From positions 1-64,000 of the forward strand of contig CAZRSF010000002.1 of the NCBI GenBank assembly GCA_964602655.1: DNA of 64,000 nt, written 5' to 3'. This DNA comes from Moduliflexus sp964602655. GTDB lineage: Bacteria; Moduliflexota; Moduliflexia; Moduliflexales; Moduliflexaceae. Position 1 is the first letter of the stretch; each line of letters starts with the position of its first letter. The position numbers and the translations under genes are program-made. Of this stretch, positions 1 to 7,342 are shown one piece after another. The notes beneath the pieces are model-generated. The model made no database searches, was not told the DNA's origin, and saw only the letters and a list, made by a program, of their open reading frames with translations.

Positions 1-5
1 TACAT

Positions 6-54
6 GGAGTGCCAAAGCTCTGCTTTGGCTGTCAAAGCAGAGCTTTGAGACTCC
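6..54. repeat. Dispersed palindrome, GGAGTG...ACTCC family, copy 1
   Basis: The arms read GGAGTGCCAAAGC on the left and, imperfectly, GCTTTGAGACTCC on the right. A second internal pairing of AAAGC(TCT)GCTTT lies between them. The same GGAGTG/CACTCC framework recurs at 1938, 4858, 15174 and 61314. It ends 13 bases before the first gene, so it supplies that gene's upstream region. No transposase is present, so it is a REP- or MITE-like non-autonomous repeat by inference. Confidence 0.7.
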
Positions 55-67
55 TCCGCTAAAAAAT

Positions 68-1801
68 ATGGCCGCAAAAAAAACGATTCTGTTCGTCCAA
101 CTCCCGATTCCGCGCCTGAAAATCACGCTGGAAGACCATAATATTCCGGTCGCGGCGTTTTACCTGCAAGCATATCTGCAAGGCCAGGAACTCTCGCGGC
201 AGTGCGAATTTCGCCTATTCGACCCGTTTCTGCAAAATTACGGATCGGATGAAACCATTTTGCGGGAGATTCGCGCCATTGCGCCGGATGTTATCTGCTT
301 TTCCTTGTTTTGCTGGAATGTCGAACGCTCGCTGTACATCGCCGAACAGATCAAGCAACAAACGCTCGCGCCGCTGATTCTGGCAGGCGGCCCGGAAGTG
401 ACGCCGGACAACGCGCTGCTGCGTCACGCGGCGATTGACGCTTACGTTTACGGCGAAGGGGAATTGACGCTGCAACTGCTATTGGACGCGTTCTTGAACA
501 CCGGGCGCGTTCCCGCCGATCTGCCCGGTACGCTGCGTTCCGATGGCGCAACATGGCACGTCCAGCCGCCGCAAACCCGCGCCGTTGACATCAACGCCTT
601 CCGCTCCGCCTATTTGCAAGGGCTTGTGCCGCCGGGACGCTGGCAGGAAATGTATATCGAAACCATGCGCGGCTGTCCGTTTTCCTGTCGGTTTTGCTAT
701 TACAACAAGCAATGCGGCGATTTGCGATTTTTATCACAAGGCACCGTGCTTAACCTCACGCGCCACGCGATCTCATCCGGGTATTCCGGCATGTTTCTGC
801 TCGATCCGTCGTTTAACGTCCGTCCTGATTTGGAGGGGTTGCTGCGCAAGATGGCGGCGCTGAATCCCGAACGCAAACTCAAGATCGCGACCGAATTGCG
901 AGCGGATATGATTGACGAACGTGCAGCGAAATTATTAGCCGAAGCGGGCGTGTATGAAGTCGAATTGGGCTTGCAGAGCATCCACGCCGACACCATGCGC
1001 CAGATCGGGCGGACGCAATCGCTGCAAAAATTTTTGCGCGGCGCGCGCGCCATGCTGGCAAACGGTATCGAAACCAAAGTTGACCTGATTGTCGGCCTGC
1101 CCGGCGATGATCCGGACAAATTCAAGGCGAGCGCCCGCTGGGTGAAACATGAAGGACTGGACGGCTATCTGCAAGTCTTTTGCCTGAGCGTGCTGCCCGG
1201 CACGTATTTCCGCGCTCACGCGGATGAAATCGGCCTGAATTACGCGCCGCTGCCGCCGTATTATCTGCTGTCGTCGCCGGGCTGGACAAGCGAGGCGATT
1301 CAGGACGCTTTCGCCTGGGCGGAGGACTATTTCGGCATCACGTTCGAACCGGATACTGACGACGAATTTTCGCTGTCGCCGGTCTTGGATGGAAAATTAC
1401 AAGAAATCGTCGCAGGCGAACCGTCGCAGCCGCCAGCGTATCCGACGAACGCGGCCTCGGTGACGAAATGGCATCTCGGCGCGATTCAGCAGGAAGAGGA
1501 ATTGTTTCGCTACCTCCCCACGCTTCAACAATTTACGCGCAACAACCCGCACAATACCTATCTGGTCTATGTCGAATTAGCCCGCCCCATCGCGATAGAT
1601 GCGCTTATTGGGTTTTACGCCGCTGCCGCGTCGCTGCGTCAGCGCTTTCTTGACCGCGACCTCGGTGTGTTGACGCCCGATGACACGCCGATTTTCCATT
1701 ATCGTTTGGATATTCTGATCCGCGAAGCGCGCCGCCAGCATTTCCCTGAACGCTATCTTGCGGCGTTGGAAGAGCATTTTTATCTCGAATGGTTGGCGTA
1801 A
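68..1801 (+). CDS. B12-binding domain radical SAM protein
   Basis: A 577-residue protein with an N-terminal cobalamin-binding-like Rossmann domain (about residues 1-150, including LILAGGPEVT) and a radical SAM core. The 4Fe-4S ligands are visible as C203-x3-C207-x2-C210 in the segment MRGCPFSCRFCYYN. A C-terminal region of about 170 residues follows the TIM-barrel half and resembles the uncharacterised tails of the B12-radical SAM group. Members catalyse methylations or rearrangements, but the substrate cannot be read from the sequence. The ATG at 68 has no evident Shine-Dalgarno site because a dispersed repeat lies immediately upstream. There is no clear operon partner: pyruvate kinase follows after 248 bases. 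Confidence 0.85.
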   Translation: MAAKKTILFVQLPIPRLKITLEDHNIPVAAFYLQAYLQGQELSRQCEFRLFDPFLQNYGSDETILREIRAIAPDVICFSLFCWNVERSLYIAEQIKQQTLAPLILAGGPEVTPDNALLRHAAIDAYVYGEGELTLQLLLDAFLNTGRVPADLPGTLRSDGATWHVQPPQTRAVDINAFRSAYLQGLVPPGRWQEMYIETMRGCPFSCRFCYYNKQCGDLRFLSQGTVLNLTRHAISSGYSGMFLLDPSFNVRPDLEGLLRKMAALNPERKLKIATELRADMIDERAAKLLAEAGVYEVELGLQSIHADTMRQIGRTQSLQKFLRGARAMLANGIETKVDLIVGLPGDDPDKFKASARWVKHEGLDGYLQVFCLSVLPGTYFRAHADEIGLNYAPLPPYYLLSSPGWTSEAIQDAFAWAEDYFGITFEPDTDDEFSLSPVLDGKLQEIVAGEPSQPPAYPTNAASVTKWHLGAIQQEEELFRYLPTLQQFTRNNPHNTYLVYVELARPIAIDALIGFYAAAASLRQRFLDRDLGVLTPDDTPIFHYRLDILIREARRQHFPERYLAALEEHFYLEWLA

Positions 1802-1937
1802 CTCCTGAAAATTCCTGCAAGAATCCTTTGACAGATTTTATCCTTCCGAGAATCACTGCTGTTTGACAGACCTTACAAGACATGACAGTATTTCTGAGAA
1901 CTGACAGCATGATTCATGGTCATTGAGATCGCCATAG

Positions 1938-1986
1938 GAGTGTCGAAGCGCCTCGTTGGCGGCGAAAGCTGCGCGTTCGAACTCCT
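1938..1986. repeat. Dispersed palindrome, GGAGTG...ACTCC family, copy 2
   Basis: The left arm is GGAGTGTCGAAGCGC and the right arm is GCGCGTTCGAACTCC. It lies in the 5' region of the pyruvate kinase gene, about 60 bases ahead of its start. It has the same termini as copy 1 but a different inner stem, which suggests descent of the ends with turnover of the middle. Confidence 0.65.
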
Positions 1987-2049
1987 CGGATCGGGTTCAT
2001 ACACCTGAATAATGCTATAATATATGACACGCAACGGAGGAAGCATCAG

Positions 2050-3870
2050 ATGGCGCTTCGTAAAACGAAAATCGTCTGTACAATGGGGCCGGCGGTACAT
2101 GACATCGAAAGCATCAAACAATTATTGATAGAAGGCATGAATATTGCCCGGTTGAATTTTTCGCATGGCGATCATGCGTATCACCAGGAAACCGCGTCTA
2201 TGGTGCGGGAAGCCAGCCGTCAGACCGGGCTTCCGGTGGCGCTGCTGTTAGATACCAAAGGACCGGAAATTCGCACCGGTAAGGTCAAAGAGGATGCGTC
2301 CATCGAATTGGTCAATGGGCAGCCGATTATCTTAACCACCGATGAAGTCGAATGCACGGCGGAACGGATTGCTATTTCTTACAAAAACCTGCCGCAGGAA
2401 ATTTCGCCGGATAAACATGTCTATATCGCCGACGGCGTGATTGATTTGGTCGTGGAGCGCGTCGAGGGAAACGATATTCATTGCCGCGTTCTGCAAGGCG
2501 GCAAGATCGGCAGCCGCAAAAACGTCAATGTCGTCGGCGTGCGAACCGCGCTTCCGGCGATGACCGAACAAGATGAAGCCGATATTCTGTTCGGCATTCG
2601 GCAGAATTTCGATTTTATCGCCGCGTCATTCATCCGTAAAAGTTCGGATGTGCTGGAAATCCACAAGTTGTTGGACGCGCATAATTCTAAAATTCACATT
2701 ATCGCAAAGATCGAGGATGAGGAAGGCGTCGAAAATATTGACGAGATTCTGGCGGTTTCGAACGGCGTGATGGTCGCCAGGGGCGATCTCGGCGTGCAAC
2801 TAAAGACGGAGGAGATTCCGTTGGTGCAAAAGCGGATTATTCGCCGATGCAATGCTGCGAACAAACCGGTGATTACGGCGACGCAGATGTTGGATTCGAT
2901 GATCCAGCATCCGCGCCCGACTCGCGCCGAATCCTCCGACGTAGCGAACGCCATTTTCGACGGCACGGACGCCGTCATGCTGTCCGGCGAAACGGCCTCC
3001 GGCGCGTACCCGATTTTAGCGGTCAAGACGATGCACAACATCGCAGTCAGCGCCGAAAATTCGCCGGAATATCGCGAAAAAATGCGCGCGTATGTCAACG
3101 TGCTTGAGGAAGAAAATAACATGGCGACCGCTATCGCGCAGTCGGCGTTTTTGTTGGCGGAGAACATTCATGCGACCGCCATTCTGACCCCGACCTTGCG
3201 CGGCAACACGCCCAAACTCGTGAGCAAATATCGCCCGAAACAGGCGATTATCGCGCCCACGCCGTCGAGGCAGGTGCAGCGAAATCTGCTGCTTTACTGG
3301 GGCGTGTATCCGATTATCAGCGAATTCGTGTCAGAATCGGACGACATGATCTCCAATGCGCTGGCAATTGCGCTGCGGCAAAAATACCTTCGCAATGACG
3401 ACCGCGTCATCACGGTGGCAGGAATTCCGATCAATTCGCCCATTATGCTGAACACGATTCGCGTGCATATTATTTCCACGGTATTGGCAAAAGGCGCGTC
3501 CGGTTTCGGGCAGCTTTGTACCGGGAAGGTCGTCAAAGCGGCGAATTTGGGCGAGGCCGCGCTGAAAATTCAGGGGACGGGGCAGGAAATTTTATTGACC
3601 AAAATGGTTGACGCGAGCTTTAAGCCGTTGTTCTCGAAAATCAGAGGGTTGATCGTCGAAGAGCCGACCTCGATTTCTCATGACGAATTTCGGATGTTCA
3701 ACCCGAATCTCGTCGTCATCGAAGGCGTTCCCGACGCTATGGCGACATTCGAACATGAATTGATTATCAGCATGGATGGCGAGGAGCATCTGATCTATGA
3801 AGGCGTCGTAGAAGAACGCGAGGACGCGCTTGAGGAGCAGATGGGGGACACACATGGTCAAACAGTTTGA
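2050..3870 (+). CDS. pyk: Pyruvate kinase with C-terminal extension
   Basis: Catalyses phosphoenolpyruvate plus ADP to pyruvate plus ATP, the last step of glycolysis, in the cytoplasm. Seen: the N-terminal KTKIVCTMGPA segment, the Mg/substrate region IIAKIEDEEGVENIDEI followed by MVARGDLGVQL, and the signature TATQMLDSMI...PTRAE with GTDAVMLSGETASG. At 606 residues it is about 130 longer than the usual enzyme of about 475. The extra tail (about 480-606, containing TGKVVKA and GLIVEE) resembles the PEP-utiliser-like extra domain of Bacillus/Geobacillus enzymes but has no obvious catalytic His. The ATG at 2050 follows GGAGG by 9 bases. The PfkB gene overlaps its 3' end by 17 bases, so the two are probably co-transcribed. 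Confidence 0.95.
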   Translation: MALRKTKIVCTMGPAVHDIESIKQLLIEGMNIARLNFSHGDHAYHQETASMVREASRQTGLPVALLLDTKGPEIRTGKVKEDASIELVNGQPIILTTDEVECTAERIAISYKNLPQEISPDKHVYIADGVIDLVVERVEGNDIHCRVLQGGKIGSRKNVNVVGVRTALPAMTEQDEADILFGIRQNFDFIAASFIRKSSDVLEIHKLLDAHNSKIHIIAKIEDEEGVENIDEILAVSNGVMVARGDLGVQLKTEEIPLVQKRIIRRCNAANKPVITATQMLDSMIQHPRPTRAESSDVANAIFDGTDAVMLSGETASGAYPILAVKTMHNIAVSAENSPEYREKMRAYVNVLEEENNMATAIAQSAFLLAENIHATAILTPTLRGNTPKLVSKYRPKQAIIAPTPSRQVQRNLLLYWGVYPIISEFVSESDDMISNALAIALRQKYLRNDDRVITVAGIPINSPIMLNTIRVHIISTVLAKGASGFGQLCTGKVVKAANLGEAALKIQGTGQEILLTKMVDASFKPLFSKIRGLIVEEPTSISHDEFRMFNPNLVVIEGVPDAMATFEHELIISMDGEEHLIYEGVVEEREDALEEQMGDTHGQTV

Positions 3871-4813
3871 TATTATCGGCATCGGGGCAAGTCTGATCGA
3901 GCAAATCGCGCACGTGCATCGTTTGCCGGACAATCCGACCGACGTCTGCGCGTCTCTCAGTTATCAGCATGTCGAGGGCGGCGGACTCAGCAACATGCTG
4001 ATCGGCTTGAACGGATTCGGACTGAAAGCCGGCTATTTCGGCAAACTCGCCGGAGACGGGTTCGGCGTGCAGATCACGAAAGGCCTGGTCAACGCCGGGA
4101 TTGATATCGGCCAATGCGATATGCTGCCGTCGGCGTTATCCCCCTGGATTTGGACGGTGAGCGATGACGCCGGGCGAACAAGCCGTGTGTTTTTCCCGAA
4201 TATTTTAAGCCAAATCGATGCGGCGTATGTCGCGGCCTCGTCGTATTATCTTAGAAATTGCCGCCTGCTGCTGATCGAACTCTGCGGCATTCCATTGGAA
4301 GCGTGTATCTTAGCCGCCGAGCTTGTGAAAGCGTCAAGCATTCCGGTCGTGACGCGCCTCTCTCTCTCGCAGCGCGATCTCCTGGAAACGTTGCAGGCCG
4401 GAACGCTGGAGCAGCTTGAGGAAACGCTCGCTTTCTCCGACGTATTCATGACCGACATTGCCGCCGGGCGAGAGTTGTCGGGAGAGGACGCGCCGGAAAA
4501 AATCGTCGCCACGCTGCGGGAAAAACATATCATCCCGATTGTCAGCCTGTTCGACGAACGCGAGGGGAGCTTTTGGGCTGCGGAAGATGAGGTGTTCCAT
4601 CAGCCGCCGTTTGCCGTCGCGCCGGTAGATATGGCAGGCCATGCGGACGCTTTCGGCGTCGGCTTGACGTTCGGCATCCTGCGCGGCTGGAATATCCGCG
4701 AAACCGCCCGCTTTGCCCAGGCGTGCGCCGCCTTGCACGCGATGAAACCCGGCACGCGCGCGGCGATGCCGTTCGAAGCCGAAGTGCAGAAATTTTTGGA
4801 AGTACATCCGTAA
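3854..4813 (+). CDS. PfkB-family carbohydrate/nucleoside kinase
   Basis: A 319-residue ribokinase-fold protein. The N-terminal FDIIGIGASLIEQI and the glycine-rich lid segment VEGGGLSNMLIGLNGFG are typical of PfkB sugar kinases. The second PfkB signature, normally D-T-x-GAGD, reads D259-MAGHAD265. The catalytic-base Asp is kept, but the anion-hole Gly before it is Ala and a His is inserted in the motif. Function may therefore be altered, or the family may be divergent. I chose the ATG at 3854 rather than an upstream in-frame codon at 3830 because a G-rich Shine-Dalgarno-like stretch precedes it and the homology begins there. It overlaps the 3' end of pyk. The substrate is unknown. Confidence 0.8.
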   Translation: MVKQFDIIGIGASLIEQIAHVHRLPDNPTDVCASLSYQHVEGGGLSNMLIGLNGFGLKAGYFGKLAGDGFGVQITKGLVNAGIDIGQCDMLPSALSPWIWTVSDDAGRTSRVFFPNILSQIDAAYVAASSYYLRNCRLLLIELCGIPLEACILAAELVKASSIPVVTRLSLSQRDLLETLQAGTLEQLEETLAFSDVFMTDIAAGRELSGEDAPEKIVATLREKHIIPIVSLFDEREGSFWAAEDEVFHQPPFAVAPVDMAGHADAFGVGLTFGILRGWNIRETARFAQACAALHAMKPGTRAAMPFEAEVQKFLEVHP

Positions 4814-4857
4814 AATAACGAGAGGAAGAACAATCAGCAAGAAATGGGCATGAAGAA

Positions 4858-4906
4858 GGAGTGCCAAAGCGAAGCTTTGACAGCAAAAGCTGCGCTTCTG
4901 CACTCC
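4858..4906. repeat. Dispersed palindrome, GGAGTG...CACTCC family, copy 3
   Basis: GGAGTGCCAAAGC at the left pairs imperfectly with GCGCTTCTGCACTCC at the right. It sits between the convergent PfkB and HD-domain genes and may act as a transcription end, though it has no clear T-run. Confidence 0.65.
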
Positions 4907-4923
4907 TTTTGCAGCGTCAACAG

Positions 4924-5775
4924 TCATAAATGATGCTGTAATTCGTCCTGGAACTGTTGAAAAAATTCGAAGAGACCGTTATCTGAAGGATGCTGGCAAA
5001 TGTCATCGAACAGCGCTTCCGGCGGCTCGCTGCCTTCGATGACGCGGGCGCGGAACAGATTGATGACGCCGACTGCGCCGGTGAAACATGCCGGCGCATA
5101 GCCCGCCTGTGCGACCTGCTGCGCAAAATTTTCATAGAACCGCCGCGTCACCTCATAGCGCCGGGCGTGGCGTTCGGCGAACCCCGACACGTCGCCGTAC
5201 ATGCGCTGAAAATGCCGGTAGCGATTCGCGAGATTCGGCAGCACATGCGCGGCGAGTTCGGCGGCAGGCATACCGCGCAGCAGATAGATTTCAGCATACC
5301 GAAACACGCCGACCGCGCCGAACGCATCCAAATCGTCACACGCCGCGACAATCGGCAAAATGCGCCTCCGTTCGCTGCGATGACGATGGGTCGCATAGCT
5401 TTTGTCGTCGTGATGTTCGATGGCCGCTAACATCTCGCGAGAGTTGACCAACGAGACGCGCTGTTCCGCGAGCCAGCGTTCGCAGATGTTGCGACTTTCG
5501 CGGCCATGCTGCGCGGCGCGGGTCACGCTCATGCCGACATCATGAAAAAAGACGGCAATCAGGACGCCTTCAATTAACTCGTCTGAAATCCCCTCATGTT
5601 CTCCAAGCGCTGTCAGCAACTCTTTTGCCAGCAGCCAGACGCGCAGATGATGGCGGTGGTCGTGCGATGGCAATTTCACATCGCGAAAATGCGCCTGACA
5701 CGCCTCGCGCAGGCGCGGCAGCCAATGAATTTCAATGATTTCTATCCGCTGTTTAACCGACTCGTATGATGACAT
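4924..5775 (-). CDS. HD-domain phosphohydrolase-like protein
   Basis: A 283-residue protein with a metal-dependent HD fold. The candidate metal ligands are visible: H43 in SHDHRHHLRVW, the doublet H78-D79 in VFFHDVGM, H90, and a later EHHD. The order H...HD...H...D matches HD phosphohydrolases that act on nucleotides or phosphate esters. The substrate is not predictable. The ATG at 5775 is preceded by AGGAAC at unusually short spacing. It stands alone between a PfkB gene (convergent) and a porin gene; a palindromic repeat fills the upstream region. Confidence 0.75.
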   Translation of the reverse strand: MSSYESVKQRIEIIEIHWLPRLREACQAHFRDVKLPSHDHRHHLRVWLLAKELLTALGEHEGISDELIEGVLIAVFFHDVGMSVTRAAQHGRESRNICERWLAEQRVSLVNSREMLAAIEHHDDKSYATHRHRSERRRILPIVAACDDLDAFGAVGVFRYAEIYLLRGMPAAELAAHVLPNLANRYRHFQRMYGDVSGFAERHARRYEVTRRFYENFAQQVAQAGYAPACFTGAVGVINLFRARVIEGSEPPEALFDDICQHPSDNGLFEFFQQFQDELQHHL

Positions 5776-5799
5776 GTTCCTGCAAAATCAGGATAATAA

Positions 5800-5956
5800 C
5801 AATAGTGCTTCAATTCCTAACACAATTTTCCAACCCACCCCTTGCCCCTCCCAGGAGGGGAATCGCGATTCGAGGCAACTCTGCACGAAATTCCCCTCCT
5901 GGGAGGGGTTGGGGTGGGTGATCAAAAAAATGTTAGGAAGTGAAACAATAGTGCAA
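5800..5956. repeat. Long imperfect inverted repeat (CCCCTCCCAGGAGGGG type)
   Basis: The outer arms (CAATAGTGCTTCAATTCCTAACA left, its imperfect complement right) enclose inner arms CCAACCCACCCC and GGGGTGGGTG. Each side also has its own CCCCTCC(C/T)(A/G)GGAGGGG hairpin. The about 155-bp unit has MITE-like two-tier symmetry and lies between the HD gene promoter and the porin terminator. Related CCTCCTGG blocks recur near 41880, 63625 and 63850. Confidence 0.65.
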
Positions 5957-5986
5957 TAAAAAAAGGCGCACAATGTGCGCCTTTTT
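5957..5986 (-). terminator. Rho-independent terminator of porin gene
   Basis: The stem GGCGCACA/TGTGCGCC is flanked by A-run and T-run on both sides, so it can work in both directions. It lies 18 bases past the porin stop codon on the minus strand. Confidence 0.85.
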
Positions 5987-6003
5987 GAATGATAAACGGT
6001 GTG

Positions 6004-7044
6004 TTAGAAGGTATAATTAAAACGAATGCGACCGCCGAACGCGCTGCCATCGTCTTTGCCGCCAATATCGGAAGCGGTGGCATAGGAGACGCCGAATTTA
6101 ATTTCAGCTCCTTCAATCGGCAGCTTGTGTAAATAAGCGCCATATATAAACATGTGATCGCTATCGTTTGCATCTTCAGTCGTGTAGCCGGCTCCAAGCG
6201 TAGCAGCATCCTTCTCGGCAATATTTTTGAGAGTGATATGTCCGATGGCAGATGTCGTGTTGACGTCGTCCGCGTCATCTTCTCCGATCACATTTCCATC
6301 GTCATCTTTCACCAGCGTTTTGCCGCCGTCGGTTTTCATCGCGCCAGACCCGCCGATCGTGATATTGCCGAACGTCGCGCAGGCTTGAGCGCCGAAACCA
6401 AGCAGGGTTTTTTCGCCTTTGCCATCATTATCTTGCGGCGTGGTCAACACATATTCCGCGCCAGCTTTAAAGATATATCCATTCGAATCATATACTAACA
6501 CGGGGCGCACGCCTAACGTATTCATGTCTCCTAATTTACTGTCTGAAGCGGTGTCAAACGCCATTCTCGCATCAAGCTTCAAGGCGTCGCTCAATTTGAT
6601 CACCACGCCCGCGCCATTCGGATTTCGTCCGCGCACGGCATTCGCTTCATACCGGCTGACGGCGCCAGGAACGGCTGTGATATAGACATCATCGGGTTTA
6701 TTGAATAATTTTTCCGCTTCCCAATGTCCGACTTTCAGGGCGACGGAAGGCGTTCCCAGCGATACCCAGACATCCTGTTCTTCGAATCCGCCGTCCACCT
6801 TAATTCTGCCAACGCCTTTGCCTGAAACAAAGAACCCACTTTCGGTTTTCGCACTCGCCTCAAGGCTGAATTCAACGTGGCCGTCATTATCGAATTTGAC
6901 TTTGTCTGTCGTGCTTCCGCTATCTACGGAGGTCGAACTCACTGTTGTGTTTGTCTCAAGTTTCGTGCCGAACTTCACTTCCGCATACGCCGGAATCGCA
7001 ATAAACGCCGCGCATGCGACTGCAAATAATGACTGTAATTTCAT
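6004..7044 (-). CDS. Porin-like outer-membrane protein
   Basis: A 346-residue secreted protein. The signal peptide MKLQSLFAVACAAFIAIPAYA ends in an AYA cleavage site before EVKFG. The mature part alternates polar and hydrophobic residues, is rich in Gly, Asp and Lys, and ends in ...RIRFNYTF; a terminal Phe is the usual signal for outer-membrane beta-barrel assembly. It most likely forms a diffusion channel for small solutes. The start is ATG 7044, with AGGAAAGG upstream, rather than the longer frame opening at 7110, because the signal peptide begins there. It is monocistronic with its own terminator. It lies beside the uronate/pectin operon, so a role in oligosaccharide entry is possible but only inferred. 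Confidence 0.75.
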   Translation of the reverse strand: MKLQSLFAVACAAFIAIPAYAEVKFGTKLETNTTVSSTSVDSGSTTDKVKFDNDGHVEFSLEASAKTESGFFVSGKGVGRIKVDGGFEEQDVWVSLGTPSVALKVGHWEAEKLFNKPDDVYITAVPGAVSRYEANAVRGRNPNGAGVVIKLSDALKLDARMAFDTASDSKLGDMNTLGVRPVLVYDSNGYIFKAGAEYVLTTPQDNDGKGEKTLLGFGAQACATFGNITIGGSGAMKTDGGKTLVKDDDGNVIGEDDADDVNTTSAIGHITLKNIAEKDAATLGAGYTTEDANDSDHMFIYGAYLHKLPIEGAEIKFGVSYATASDIGGKDDGSAFGGRIRFNYTF

Positions 7045-7285
7045 AATACCTTTCCTCTTCTGAATGTGGAGGATTGAACAGAAGTAAATCCCGCGACATC
7101 TTCTGCACAATCATGATGTTTCTGATACGAATCACCGACGCGCCTTTACTCCCTGATAATCACTGTTTTTTTGCTGCAAGCATCCCTCCTTTTATTACAC
7201 ATCCACCAAGGATTTTTATGATTTGTATTGTATGAAGACTGTGTGAGATTTTTATGAATGCTGCCCAAAAAATAACGTTGCCCCA

Positions 7286-7316
7286 GACCTCACAGGTCTC
7301 GAAGACCTGTGAGGTC
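7286..7316. repeat. CCTCACAGG palindrome, copy 1
   Basis: GACCTCACAGGTCTC and GAAGACCTGTGAGGTC form a near-perfect hairpin in the 298-base gap between the porin promoter and the end of the epimerase-GH105 gene. Near-identical copies lie at 38317, 39682 and 59038. The rest of the gap is AT-rich and holds the likely porin promoter. Confidence 0.8.
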
Positions 7317-7342
7317 TCTACCACGAACGTATTTTTTACATT

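Noticed and set aside
2016..2021. TATAAT ahead of pyk as a mapped promoter
   Set aside because: A -10-like word is present, but no acceptable -35 lies at 16-18 bases, so I did not list it as a feature.
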